Shown piece after piece: positions 52,020 to 61,029 of a stretch of DNA of 64,000 nt. The DNA lies in contig NZ_CP069161.1 of assembly GCF_018802605.1 (NCBI RefSeq), forward strand, positions 496,001 through 560,000. The letters are read 5' to 3'. The translations under genes were made by a program, and so were the position numbers. Source of the stretch: Paludibacterium paludis (GTDB lineage: Bacteria > Pseudomonadota > Gammaproteobacteria > Burkholderiales > Chromobacteriaceae). The notes below the pieces were generated by a model, which saw nothing but the letters and a program-made list of their open reading frames with translations, searched no databases and was not told the DNA's origin. Every line of letters begins with the position of its first letter. The stretch's first letter is position 1.

Positions 52020-53323
52020 GATTTTTTCTGCGCCTTTACTGCATGCTGGTGTTGGGTTTCATCGCGGCGGTCCCCGTTATCAATTGGGTGGTGCTGACGT
52101 TTTTCCCGGCCACGATCGAAAGCTACAACCATGAGGCGGTGCGCGGACAGCTGTATACCCTGGTCGAGCAGCTCTCTCCCTTGCCGCGCGCCGAGCGCGC
52201 CCGCAAGCTGGAGGAGTGGCGGCCGCATTATGGCCTGAAGCTGGCCCTGGTCGATGCCGCGACATTCCCGGTGAGCGACAAGGAACGGGACTTGTTGACC
52301 AAAGGCCGTTTCATCAGCCGGGACGACTTCATCGAGTACGTGACGCCGATGCGCAATCCCGCGGACGGGCAATGGCTGCGGGTCAGCCTTCCACCCGAGC
52401 CCACCCTGCTCACATCCCCGATGCTGTGGTTCGCCTACTCGTTTCTGGCGATGACGGTAGGAGCCCTGCTGTGGCTGTGGGTATTTCCGTTATGGCGCGA
52501 TCTGCAGCTGCTCAAGGAGGTGACGCAAAAACTTGGCGAAGGAGTCCTGCGCGCGCGGGTGGGGGTGTCCAAGCGCTCGACCATTCGGGATTTGGCCGAG
52601 CATTTCAACAGGATGAGCGACAAGATCGCCGAGCTTATCAATAACCAGCGCGATCTGACCAATGCGCTGTCGCATGAACTGCGCACCCCCCTGGCGCGTC
52701 TGACTTTCGAACTGGATATGTTGCGCAGCGCGGACAAGCCGGCCGAGCGCAATGAATTGATCGACGACATGGCGGCCGATGTCCGCGAGCTGGACGATAT
52801 GGTTTCGGAGCTGCTGGCTTATGCCCGTCTTGAACATCGGGGCAGCATGAGCACCTGTTCGCGCGTGGTGATCGCTTCCTGGCTGGAAGAGGTGGTCGGA
52901 CACGTTGAGCTGGAGGCCCGGGCGCGCGATATCGAATGCGTGGCGTCCGGCGATACCTCCGCGACAGGAGTATTCGAAGTACGCGCGATGACGCGGGCGG
53001 CGGTCAACCTGTTGCGCAATGCGATTCGCTACGCGGAACGGCGTGTCGAAATCCGCTTCGCCGAAACGCCGGCGGGACAGATCCTGACGATTGCCGATGA
53101 CGGCCCCGGCATTCCGCCCGCGGACCGGCTGCGGGTCTTCGAGCCCTTTACCCGGCTTGACGAAAGCCGCGATAGAACCACGGGCGGTTTCGGCCTGGGA
53201 CTCGCCATTGTCCGGCGGATTGTCCGCTGGCACGGCGGGAGCATCGAAATCGGCGAAGCCGAACTGGGAGGGGCCCTGTTCACCATTATTTTGCCGGCCC
53301 GTCCGGGGTCGCCGGTCAAATAG
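52013..53323 (+). CDS. rstB: Sensor histidine kinase RstB-like
   Basis: A 436-residue membrane kinase. TM1 is at residues 4-28 (FFLRLYCMLVLGFIAAVPVI), a periplasmic sensor of ~110 residues follows, and TM2 is near 138-160. The HAMP is at about 160-212, HisKA with ALSHELRTPLARLTFELDML (His about 228) and the ATPase has LLRNAIRYAE, IADDGPGIPPADR and GGFGLGLAIVRRIVRWHGG. The ATG at 52013 overlaps the rstA stop (TGA 52017-52019). An in-frame ATG at 51998 is also possible. It phosphorylates the RstA-like regulator upstream. Confidence 0.9.
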   Translation: MLRFFLRLYCMLVLGFIAAVPVINWVVLTFFPATIESYNHEAVRGQLYTLVEQLSPLPRAERARKLEEWRPHYGLKLALVDAATFPVSDKERDLLTKGRFISRDDFIEYVTPMRNPADGQWLRVSLPPEPTLLTSPMLWFAYSFLAMTVGALLWLWVFPLWRDLQLLKEVTQKLGEGVLRARVGVSKRSTIRDLAEHFNRMSDKIAELINNQRDLTNALSHELRTPLARLTFELDMLRSADKPAERNELIDDMAADVRELDDMVSELLAYARLEHRGSMSTCSRVVIASWLEEVVGHVELEARARDIECVASGDTSATGVFEVRAMTRAAVNLLRNAIRYAERRVEIRFAETPAGQILTIADDGPGIPPADRLRVFEPFTRLDESRDRTTGGFGLGLAIVRRIVRWHGGSIEIGEAELGGALFTIILPARPGSPVK

Positions 53324-53417
53324 ATACATTTTTTCACAAATTCATTACATGTGAATGGAGAACCTCTGGAGCCGAGTCTCTACCATGTCGATTATCTATT
53401 AGTCATGGGTAAATGTC

Positions 53418-54236
53418 ATGGTAACAAGGCTTGCAAATCGTGCCTGGCTGGCCGCTGCGCGCATCATCCTTCTTACGACGGGAGCGGGCGCTCTGGTCTC
53501 CCAGGCTTGGGCGGGCGATGACTGGCAGGTTGGGGTTATGGTCGGGGGAGGCGTGGCGCCGCGCTACAGCGGAAGCAAGGATACCGCCACCTCGCCGGCA
53601 TACGGGCTGTCCATCCGTTCCCCCTATGGTGTCTTCCTCGACAGCGATTCCGGATTGGGATGGGGCACGACGCTGCCAAACGGTGTCTCGACACAGGTGT
53701 ATGTTGGTTTATCGGGCTCCCGCAAGGATCATCGCAAGCATGGCGAAGGCTCCGATTATTTGCGCGGCATGGGAGATATCAAGTCACGTGCCTCGATCGG
53801 CTGGGACATCAGCGCGCCGATCGGGCCGGTCGTGTTGAGCGGTTCCATCCGCCGTGCCCTGAAGCAGGGCAGCGACAAGGATACCGGCAAGGCCTATACC
53901 CAAGTGCATGTCGGTATCGGCACCGATCTTGTCAAAGGTACTGGCGGGACGGTGTCGGTGCTGCTCGGGGCGAGTTTTGGCGATTCCAATTACATGCAGA
54001 CCTGGTATGGCGTGAGCGCCGCGCAGGCGGGGAGAACCCGGTTCGCCGCATACCGTCCGAAAGCCGGGATGGAGAGCGTGTCGCTTGGCGGCAGCTGGAG
54101 CTATCCTATCGATAAGCATTTCTCGGCGACATTGAGTGTCGAAGCGGCGCAGCTTGTCGGCGATGCGGGAAAAAGTCCGTTGACCCAGAAGAAGCACCAG
54201 TATTCCGGCGGATTGATGCTGGGCTATCAATTCTGA
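53418..54236 (+). CDS. MipA/OmpV-family outer membrane protein
   Basis: A 272-residue outer-membrane beta-barrel. The signal peptide covers about the first 33 residues, ending SQAWA. The mature start GDDWQVGVMVGGGVAPRYSG and the frequent alternation of Gly/Ser/Tyr strands (for example SLGGSWSYPIDKHFSATLSV), with C-terminal Phe after GLMLGYQF, are typical. MipA was named as a scaffold for the murein machinery, but OmpV-type proteins may have other roles. It follows the rstAB operon by ~95 nt and may be its target, as MipA/OmpV genes often sit next to two-component pairs. A terminator follows. Confidence 0.85.
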   Translation: MVTRLANRAWLAAARIILLTTGAGALVSQAWAGDDWQVGVMVGGGVAPRYSGSKDTATSPAYGLSIRSPYGVFLDSDSGLGWGTTLPNGVSTQVYVGLSGSRKDHRKHGEGSDYLRGMGDIKSRASIGWDISAPIGPVVLSGSIRRALKQGSDKDTGKAYTQVHVGIGTDLVKGTGGTVSVLLGASFGDSNYMQTWYGVSAAQAGRTRFAAYRPKAGMESVSLGGSWSYPIDKHFSATLSVEAAQLVGDAGKSPLTQKKHQYSGGLMLGYQF

Positions 54237-54247
54237 CGGACAGCGCG

Positions 54248-54276
54248 AAAAAAAGGAGGCCTGGCCTCCTTTTTTC
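54248..54276. terminator. Bidirectional rho-independent terminator between mipA and fpr
   Basis: An AAAAAAAGGAGGCC / GGCCTCCTTTTTT stem with a minimal loop, flanked by A and T runs in both directions. It ends the mipA-like transcript and the convergent fpr transcript. Confidence 0.85.
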
Positions 54277-54294
54277 ATGGAAACGGCAGAGTGC

Positions 54295-55071
54295 TCACTT
54301 CTCGACGAAAGCCCGCTCGATGGCGTAGTCGCCCGGCTCGCCCATGCGCGGCGACTCCTTGAAGCCCAGGTTGTCGAGGATGCGGCAGGTATCCTCGAGC
54401 ATCGCCGGACTGCCGCACAGCAAGGCGCGGTCGTGTTCGGGGTTCAGTTGCGGCAGGCCGATGTCGCTGCACAATTTGCCGCTGACGATGAGGTCGGTCA
54501 GGCGACCCTGATTGCGGTACGGCTCGCGGGTCACGGTCGGGTAGTAGATCAGCTTTTCGCGCACCACCTCGCCGAAGAACTCGTTGTCCGGCAGTTCGCG
54601 CGTGATGTAATCCTCGTACGCCAGTTCGCTGACCCAGCGCACGCCGTGCACCAGCACGATCTTCTCGTAGAGGTCGTAGACCTCCGGATCCTTGATGATG
54701 CTCATGAACGGAGCGAGGCCGGTACCGGTGGAGAACAGGTACAGGTTCTTGCCCGGCAGCAGGTTGTCCTGGACCAGGGTGCCGGTCGGTTTGCCGCTGA
54801 CGACGATTTCGTCGCCGACCTTGAGGTGCTGCAGGCGCGAGGTCAGAGGGCCGTCCTGCACCTTGATGCTGAAGAACTCGAGGTTTTCTTCCCAGTTAGC
54901 GCTGACGATGCTGTAGGCGCGGATCAGCGGCTTGCCATTGACCATCAGGCCGATCATGACAAATTGTCCGTTGATGAAGCGCAGGCCCGCGTCGCGGGTC
55001 GTGGTGAAACTGAAAAGTGTGTCGTTCCAGTGGTGAACGCTGAGCACGCGTTCAGTGGTCAGGGTTGCCAT
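54295..55071 (-). CDS. fpr: Ferredoxin/flavodoxin-NADP reductase
   Basis: A 258-residue FAD enzyme that exchanges electrons between NADPH and ferredoxin or flavodoxin, often for oxidative-stress defence. The FAD-binding half has NGQFVMIGLMVNGKPLIRAYSI-type sequence (about residues 33-55, with RAYS contacting FAD). The NADP half has FSTGTGLAPFMSIIKDPEVY (about 113-132). The C-terminal FVEK and the aromatic region fit bacterial subclass I Fpr. It is convergent with mipA; the next 600 nt upstream are gene-free. Confidence 0.94.
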   Translation of the reverse strand: MATLTTERVLSVHHWNDTLFSFTTTRDAGLRFINGQFVMIGLMVNGKPLIRAYSIVSANWEENLEFFSIKVQDGPLTSRLQHLKVGDEIVVSGKPTGTLVQDNLLPGKNLYLFSTGTGLAPFMSIIKDPEVYDLYEKIVLVHGVRWVSELAYEDYITRELPDNEFFGEVVREKLIYYPTVTREPYRNQGRLTDLIVSGKLCSDIGLPQLNPEHDRALLCGSPAMLEDTCRILDNLGFKESPRMGEPGDYAIERAFVEK

Positions 55072-55680
55072 AAGCGAGAATAACTGTCTGAGGAGAAAAG
55101 AATGAGGAGCATTCTACAGTGTTACGGGCGGCTTGGCTCGCCTGATGCGAGACGACCCGGCGAAAAGCGACACAACCCTGATGCCGGTCAAACTGTCTGA
55201 CAATCGTGGCGGTGGACGGGGTTAAAGATAAAGCAGAGGAGGGTGGCAGCGCCACCCTCCGGGGAACAACAACAGATGGAAGTACCTTTGGCGCGCGCCA
55301 TAAGGAGGGTCGGTACTGCCGCGCGCCTGTCGAGTCAACGTTTCATCGTGTCTTGCGTAAAGATCATGGCCTGTCCGTCGCGGGACGGCCCGTGCACTGC
55401 GTTTCGTTCCGGCCGCGCCGTGTCATGCCGGCGGGCGGTCGCGCCATGGATGGGCGACATGAGGGGAAACCCCGTTCTCTTCGTTAACAGCGCAATACAT
55501 CGAAATCATTGAGCATTCTTCGGTCGGTGCCGGAGCGGCGGATTCCGTGCATCTTCAGTGATGCTTGACACTCTGGGCTTGACTTGGCCCGAATCAGGGG
55601 ATGCCGTCCGAACGATGGCCGTTTCTGTCATCCATAATCTCCCTGCTGTTCAGACACTTTCACTATAGTCCGGTACGAGG
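55072..55680. other. 600-nt gene-free interval upstream of fpr and downstream of the GT4/LpxH operon
   Basis: No ORF here has a ribosome site plus plausible protein composition. The notable element is a perfect GC-rich inverted repeat at 55238-55260. The promoter of fpr must lie near 55072-55200 on the minus strand. The rest is moderate GC with no recognisable repeat, tRNA or riboswitch. Confidence 0.5.
55238..55260. repeat. Perfect 10-bp inverted repeat
   Basis: GGAGGGTGGC and GCCACCCTCC separated by AGC: a compact, very stable hairpin in the gene-free region. No T-run follows on either side, so a rho-independent terminator is unlikely. It might be part of an unannotated small RNA or a recombination/protein site. 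Confidence 0.55.
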
Positions 55681-56736
55681 CTATTGCAAGGCGTCATCCG
55701 TCAGGGCTGCGGAGTCGGCCGCTCCCGGCTCGGGCTGGGTGTTAGGGTGCAAATGCCGCTCGAATTGCCGTGCCGCCGACGTCCAGGAGAACCGTTCCGC
55801 GATCTGGCGCACATGCTCCCGATCGATCGCCAGCGCCGCGAGGCAGGCGCGCCGCAGATCGTCGTCGAGTGCTCCGGCGCCGCTGTCTCCGACCACATCG
55901 CGGGGTCCCGCCACCGGGTAAGCCGCCACCGGCGTGCCGCACGCCATCGCCTCGAGCAGGACAAGACCGAAAGTGTCGGTCAGACTGGGGAACACGAAGA
56001 CATCCGCCGCGCGGTAAAAGCGAGCGAGCTCCGCCTGCGGGAACACCCCGGCGAAATGCACATCGGGGTAGTGGGCTTTGAGACGGGCAAGCAACGGCCC
56101 GTCGCCCACCACCCATTTGCTGCCGGGCAGATCAAGCTTGAGAAAGGCCTCGATATTCTTTTCCACGGCCACGCGGCCGATGTAGACAAAGCGTGGCGGA
56201 CGCGACTCGTCGAGCCTGTCCCGTTCTCCCGGAGTGAAAAGCTCCGTGTCCACGCCCCGCCCCCATAGCACCACGTTGGTGAAACCACGGGCGATCAGAT
56301 CGTCGGCCACAGAGCGGGTCGGCACCATGACCGCGGCGGACGCCCCGTGAAAACGGCGCATCCAGGCGTAACTCAGCGACAGGGGCAAACGGATCCTCGC
56401 ATGGATGTATTCCGGGAAGCGGGTGTGGTAGGCGGTGGTGAATTGCAGTCCCTGGCGCAGGCAATACCGGCGCGCGGCGAGCCCGAGCGGCCCTTCCGTG
56501 GCGATATGGATGGCGTCAGGCGCGAGGTCGCGGATGGTTTTGGCGACCCGGCCGTAGGGGAACAGGGCTAGACGGATATCCGGATAGGTCGGGCAGGGCA
56601 GGGTACGGAAATCCTGCGGGGTGATCATGTCGACCCGGTGGCCGAAGTGCACCAGTTCGCGGCGGGTTTCGGTCAGGGTTCGTACCACTCCATTGACCTG
56701 AGGGTGCCAGGCGTCGGTGACGATCAGGATGCGCAT
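55681..56736 (-). CDS. GT4 glycosyltransferase (GDP-mannose/lipid glycosylation type)
   Basis: A 351-residue GT-B enzyme starting MRILIVTDAWHPQVNGVVRT, the N-terminal motif (DAWxPQVNGVVRT) of GT4 enzymes close to PimB/MgtA-type mannosyl- or glucosyltransferases of membrane lipids. The donor half has PPRFVYIGRVAVEKNIEAFL (about 195) and FPSLTDTFGLVLLEAMACGT (about 265). It overlaps the LpxH-like gene by 13 nt, and both follow yegD on the minus strand. A role in glycolipid synthesis is plausible; the exact substrate is unknown. Confidence 0.85.
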   Translation of the reverse strand: MRILIVTDAWHPQVNGVVRTLTETRRELVHFGHRVDMITPQDFRTLPCPTYPDIRLALFPYGRVAKTIRDLAPDAIHIATEGPLGLAARRYCLRQGLQFTTAYHTRFPEYIHARIRLPLSLSYAWMRRFHGASAAVMVPTRSVADDLIARGFTNVVLWGRGVDTELFTPGERDRLDESRPPRFVYIGRVAVEKNIEAFLKLDLPGSKWVVGDGPLLARLKAHYPDVHFAGVFPQAELARFYRAADVFVFPSLTDTFGLVLLEAMACGTPVAAYPVAGPRDVVGDSGAGALDDDLRRACLAALAIDREHVRQIAERFSWTSAARQFERHLHPNTQPEPGAADSAALTDDALQ

Positions 56737-57572
56737 GTTGTCTCCAGGGGAGGTTGCGACGGGGGGGCGGGCGCGTCGTCCGGGATATCGGAGAGCGGCG
56801 ACCGGCCGGGCAGGAAGCGGGTCCAGTACAGGACATCGAGCGTGCCGTCCGGGTGCTCGACCAGCGCCGACAGGCTCTCTACCCAGTCGCCGCTATTGCC
56901 GTACAGAATACCGCCGATGTCCTTGATTTCGGCTTTGTGGATATGGCCGCAGATCACACCGTCGAAACCACGGCGACGAGCCTCGTTGGCCAGGATGTTT
57001 TCGAAGTCGTTGATGAAGTTGACGGCGTTCTTCACCTTGAGTTTGAGGTATTGCGACAACGACCAGTAAGGCATTCCGAGCTTGTGCCGGATCCAGTTGA
57101 AGCCGCGGTTCAGCTGAAGAATGAAGGTGTACAGGGAGTCGCCCAGATAGGCCAGCCATTTGGCGTACTGGATTACGCCGTCGAATTCGTCGCCATGCAA
57201 TATCAGCATGCGCCTTCCATCCGCAAGACGGTGTTCGGCTTCGCGGCGGATGGCGATACCGCCGAAGTCCAGATCCACGTACTGGCGCGCCGCCTCATCG
57301 TGGTTGCCCGGGATGTATACAACCCGCGTGCCCTTGCGGGCCTTGCGGAGGATTTTCTGCACCACGTCGTTGTGGCTTTGCTTCCAGTACCAGGACTTGC
57401 GCAATTGCCAGCCGTCGACAATGTCGCCGACCAGATAGAGGTAGTCCGACTCGTTGTGCCTCAGAAAGTCCAGCAAGTGATCCGCGCGGCATCCGGCGGT
57501 GCCCAGATGGACATCGGATATCCAGATGGCGCGGTAGTGGCGGTGTTCGGACGGTTGCGCATCAGACGGCAT
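56724..57572 (-). CDS. Calcineurin-like phosphoesterase, LpxH/UDP-diacylglucosamine diphosphatase-like
   Basis: A 282-residue metallophosphoesterase. The metal motifs in order are AIWISDVHLGT (D-x-H, about residue 17), YLVGDIVDGW (GD, about 47), YIPGNHDEA (GNHD, about 87), ILHGDEFDG (about 124) and VICGHIHKAEIKD (GHxH, about 208). The layout and length match LpxH2-type proteins, which can cleave UDP-2,3-diacylglucosamine for lipid A synthesis. Whether this one is the main LpxH is unclear. ATG 57572 (MPSDAQPSEH) is chosen from alignment-like reasoning; a longer frame upstream is a shadow. It overlaps the GT4 gene. Confidence 0.82.
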   Translation of the reverse strand: MPSDAQPSEHRHYRAIWISDVHLGTAGCRADHLLDFLRHNESDYLYLVGDIVDGWQLRKSWYWKQSHNDVVQKILRKARKGTRVVYIPGNHDEAARQYVDLDFGGIAIRREAEHRLADGRRMLILHGDEFDGVIQYAKWLAYLGDSLYTFILQLNRGFNWIRHKLGMPYWSLSQYLKLKVKNAVNFINDFENILANEARRRGFDGVICGHIHKAEIKDIGGILYGNSGDWVESLSALVEHPDGTLDVLYWTRFLPGRSPLSDIPDDAPAPPSQPPLETTCAS

Positions 57573-57678
57573 CGAGCGGGCTCCGCGTGCGTGGCGACAG
57601 CGGTATCGTGCATGGGCCCGGTGACAGCGATGTGTTCGATCGATGACAGCGTAGTGACGAAATGATGGCGTTCGGGTG

Positions 57679-58953
57679 TCAATCCTCGCTACCGTAACGC
57701 CGCGCTGCTTCGATGGCCAGGCCGCTGCCGATACTGCCGAACAGATTGCCCTCCACATGGCGGGCCTCCGGCAGGGCGCGGGCGATGCGTTCGCGCAACA
57801 GCGGCACGCCGCTCGATCCTCCGGTGAAGAACACCGTATCGATACGGCTGCCATTCAATCCCGCGTCCGCCAATAGTCGGCCGACCGTGCGGGCGACCTG
57901 ATCGGTCTGCGCCTCGATGGCCTGGTCGAACCCTTCCCTGGTCAGCGCCGCGAACAGCCCTTTCTCGATATGCTCAAGATCGACCCGGGCCGTCGCGTTG
58001 CCAGACAGGGCGATCTTGGCGTCTTCGACCTGCATGGCCAGTCGATGGCCGGCGCGCTGGCGGATCAGTTCGAACAGCCGGTCAAGCAGCGCCGGTTCGC
58101 GCGCGTCGGCGAACACGTCCGACAGATCGCTCCAGGCCTTGCGGGTGTAGGCGAAATTGATGGTGTGCCAGGTGGCCAGATTGAAAAACTGGGCCGAAGG
58201 CATCTCGGCATTGTTTTTCAGCCGGGAGCGGAAGCCGAACAGCGGCATTAGTCCGGCAAGGCTCAGTTGCCGGTCGAAATCGGTGCCGCCGATGTGGATG
58301 CCGCCGGTGGCCAGCAGGTCGTCGCGCCGGTCGTCCAGGCGGCTTCGTTCGGGAGAGAGACGCACCAGCGAGAAATCGGATGTGCCTCCGCCAATGTCCA
58401 CGATCAGCACCCGTTCTTCGCGGTCCAGCCGCGATTCGTAATCGAAGGCCGCGGCGATGGGTTCGAACTGGAAGGAGACATCACGAAACCCCACTTCGCG
58501 GGCGATGGCGCCCAGCGTATCCTCGGCGAGCCGGTCGGCGGCGGGGTCGTCATCGACGAAAAACACCGGCCGTCCCAGCACCACCTGGTCGAAGGCCCGG
58601 TCCGAGTGGGCTTCGGCGCGCTGCCTGATTTCACGGATGAATAGCGACAGCAGGTGGCGGAAAGGAAGCGGACGTCCCTGCACCTCGGTCTGGCCTTCCA
58701 TCAACGATGAGCCGAGCAGACTCTTGAGGGAACGCATCAGGCGTCCTTCGTAACCTTCCATGTAGTCGGCCAGGGCGCGCCGGCCGAAACGGCAGACTTC
58801 CTCTTCGTAGTTGAAAAACACCACGGACGGCAGCGTGATGCTGCCGTCCTCGAGAGGAATCAGCGTGTCCTGGCCTGGCCGCAGCCAGCCTGCGGTGGAG
58901 TTGGACGTGCCAAAGTCGATGCCCAGCGCGCGGGCCCGGGAGTGCCGTCCCAT
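57679..58953 (-). CDS. Hsp70-family chaperone YegD-like
   Basis: A 424-residue actin/Hsp70-fold ATPase, truncated relative to DnaK because it lacks the substrate-binding domain. The ATP loops are LGIDFGTSNSTAGWLRPG (about residues 10-27), VLIVDIGGGTSDFSLVRL (about 185-202) and DTVFFTGGSSGVPLLRERIA (about 375). In the middle, FEPIAAAFDYESRL corresponds to the EPxAAA helix. These match E. coli YegD, whose role is not established. It is followed ~105 nt downstream by the LpxH-like gene. Confidence 0.9.
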   Translation of the reverse strand: MGRHSRARALGIDFGTSNSTAGWLRPGQDTLIPLEDGSITLPSVVFFNYEEEVCRFGRRALADYMEGYEGRLMRSLKSLLGSSLMEGQTEVQGRPLPFRHLLSLFIREIRQRAEAHSDRAFDQVVLGRPVFFVDDDPAADRLAEDTLGAIAREVGFRDVSFQFEPIAAAFDYESRLDREERVLIVDIGGGTSDFSLVRLSPERSRLDDRRDDLLATGGIHIGGTDFDRQLSLAGLMPLFGFRSRLKNNAEMPSAQFFNLATWHTINFAYTRKAWSDLSDVFADAREPALLDRLFELIRQRAGHRLAMQVEDAKIALSGNATARVDLEHIEKGLFAALTREGFDQAIEAQTDQVARTVGRLLADAGLNGSRIDTVFFTGGSSGVPLLRERIARALPEARHVEGNLFGSIGSGLAIEAARRYGSED

Positions 58954-59017
58954 GTGTCGGCTCCAGAAGAAAACGGGACGGCGATGATACGCGACAGGTC
59001 TCTGATTGGAAAGGGCT

Positions 59018-60937
59018 TTACCAGGTGCCTTGCCATTTCACCCAGAGCGTCCGTCCGGGCTCGTTCACTTTGCCGGTGCTTTCGTACCCCGGAATGGGCA
59101 CCCCGCCTTTGCTCACGGCTTCGGCGTAGACGCGGTTGAACACATTGTCCACTCCCGCCGTGAGTTTGTTATGACGATCGATCTGCCAGCCGGCGTTGAG
59201 CGAGAGAATCCCGAAACCGGCGGTTTCTCCGTTGTCGAGACCGACGATACCGCCCTGGCCGCTGGCGATCCGGTCTTGACGGGCGGCGAGGCGCCAGAGC
59301 GCTCCGGCCGACCAGGCGCCGTTGTCGTAGCCGACACCGAGTGTGCCCTGCAACGGCGTTGTCTGCGCCAGCGGACGGCGGTCGCTGAGGTTGTCGGCAT
59401 GTACCCAGGCGAGGGTGCCGGTCGCCGTCCAGGACGGTAGGAATTCCCAGCTGATGTCGGCCTCAAGCCCGTGGTGCCAGGCATTCACATTGCGATAGCC
59501 GACGCCGGTTTGCCTCAGGATGTAATTGTCGATCCTGCCGGCGAATGCCGACAGCGAGGCTTTGACATCCTTCGCTTGGTAGAGGGCGCCGATATCCAGC
59601 TGGCGCAGTTTTTCCGGGTGCTGCCGGGCGGCGATGCCGTCCTCCCAGTAATCCGGCGCGCGCATCGCCTGGCCGAATCCGGCGTAGCCTGTCCAGGCAC
59701 CCGAGCGGTGTTCGTAACGCGCGAAACCGGATTCCAGTTCGTAATCGCGCACGCGGCCTGCTGCGGACTGCGGTGTGCTGTCATAGGTGGTGCGGGTCAG
59801 GTCGCGCCGGAGGCCGGAAACCAGAGTGCCGCTGTCGCCAAGCGGCAGGCGGCCTTCCGCGAAGACGCCGGTGTTGTCGCTCGCCTGATCGGACTGGCTC
59901 ACGCGATTCCGTATCCATTCATGCCGGTCGCGCAGGGTATCGACACCGACCGTCAGCGACAGATCGCCCAATTGCAGCTCGGCGGCGGCCTTGCCGGTAT
60001 CGACTTCGCGGACCGGATTCATGGCGGCGCGCTTGGCGGCGGGTGTCCAGGGTCTGAGCGTGTAATTGTCCATCACGTGGTCGACATTGCTGTGGCCGAT
60101 GTTCAGGCGCACGGCCGTCAGCCAGTCGGCAAGGTTGCGGCGTTCGGCTTTCAGCGACCAGGCCTCGCGGTCGAAGCGGCTGCCGTCCATACCCCGGTCG
60201 GCGTAGGCGGCCTGGCCGCGGCTTTTGTCGACGGTCAGTTCGATCAGCGTTGCGCTGTCCGGTGTGAACCCGGCGATCAGCGTCTGGCTTTCGCGCCGGT
60301 AGGACGAATGCACCTTGCGTCCTGCGCCGTCACGGTAGTCGCCGCCATGGTTACGCGTGCCGAGCACGCGCAGATAACCGTACCGGGCGCCGAATGCGGC
60401 GTCGGCATAGACTTCGTTGCGGTCGCCGCTGCCGGCCATCAGTCCGCCGCTCAAGCGCGCGCCCGCTTCGTCGAAAGGCGCGGTGCGGCGTTCGAAGTCC
60501 ACGGCGCCGGCGATCAGCGGCGCGCCCATCGTCACGCTTTGCGGTCCCTTGACCACGGTCACCTTGTCCCAGGCATCGGGAAAGAGATAGGCGGTTGGAG
60601 GATCCATGCGGCCTCCGCAGCCGCCATAAAGGAAGGCGCCGTCGGCCTGAATGGCCAGACGCGAGCCGCCCAGACCGCGCAGCACCGGGTCGCCCGATTC
60701 GCCGCCCTTGCGCGCGACGCTGAAGCCGGGGATGCTTTTGAGCAGTCCGGCGCCGTCGGCGGCGGGCACCGGCTGGCGCGGCGCGCGCGGGTCGGTTTCC
60801 ACTCTGAGTGGCTGGCGGCTGCGCACCGCGGTGACCACCACTTCGTCGCCGATGTACACCGGACGAAGATCGGCGGCGAAGGCCTGCGTGACGGCGAGCA
60901 CCGCCGGAAGGGGAATGAAGCGGAGAAGATCTCTCAT
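59018..60937 (-). CDS. TonB-dependent copper receptor (OprC-like)
   Basis: A 639-residue outer-membrane receptor. The signal peptide ends at QAFA, followed by the plug domain (VVVTAVRSRQ, GLLKSIPGFSVARKG near 65-80). The loop FLYGGCGGRMDPPTAYLF (about 104-121), with Cys and Met, is the copper-receptor signature seen in OprC/NosA. The barrel ends WVKWQGTW with an aromatic last residue. It should import copper, possibly on a small ligand, with TonB energy. The RegBA pair starts divergently 92 nt away, hinting at redox or copper control; no TonB/ExbBD genes are in the window. Confidence 0.88.
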   Translation of the reverse strand: MRDLLRFIPLPAVLAVTQAFAADLRPVYIGDEVVVTAVRSRQPLRVETDPRAPRQPVPAADGAGLLKSIPGFSVARKGGESGDPVLRGLGGSRLAIQADGAFLYGGCGGRMDPPTAYLFPDAWDKVTVVKGPQSVTMGAPLIAGAVDFERRTAPFDEAGARLSGGLMAGSGDRNEVYADAAFGARYGYLRVLGTRNHGGDYRDGAGRKVHSSYRRESQTLIAGFTPDSATLIELTVDKSRGQAAYADRGMDGSRFDREAWSLKAERRNLADWLTAVRLNIGHSNVDHVMDNYTLRPWTPAAKRAAMNPVREVDTGKAAAELQLGDLSLTVGVDTLRDRHEWIRNRVSQSDQASDNTGVFAEGRLPLGDSGTLVSGLRRDLTRTTYDSTPQSAAGRVRDYELESGFARYEHRSGAWTGYAGFGQAMRAPDYWEDGIAARQHPEKLRQLDIGALYQAKDVKASLSAFAGRIDNYILRQTGVGYRNVNAWHHGLEADISWEFLPSWTATGTLAWVHADNLSDRRPLAQTTPLQGTLGVGYDNGAWSAGALWRLAARQDRIASGQGGIVGLDNGETAGFGILSLNAGWQIDRHNKLTAGVDNVFNRVYAEAVSKGGVPIPGYESTGKVNEPGRTLWVKWQGTW

Positions 60938-61029
60938 TGTTATGTCATATAGGTGTTTTGGACCGGCTGAATGCTAGAAGAATCATCCGACGACGGGAAT
61001 GTGACAAAGTGTCGCAGCGCGAACTCGCC
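60938..61029. promoter_or_regulatory. Divergent promoter region between copper receptor and regBA
   Basis: A 92-nt gap that must carry two promoters. It contains GACA-AAG-TGTC, a small inverted repeat near 61000-61012, next to GTGTCGC, which weakly resembles the GNCGC half-site reported for RegA. A site shared by the receptor and the sensor genes is a reasonable guess. Confidence 0.3.

Noticed and set aside
55243..55512. 89-residue ORF in the gene-free interval before fpr
   Set aside because: No ribosome site, and composition (many Arg, Ser, Cys and Pro) resembles random GC-rich frames.
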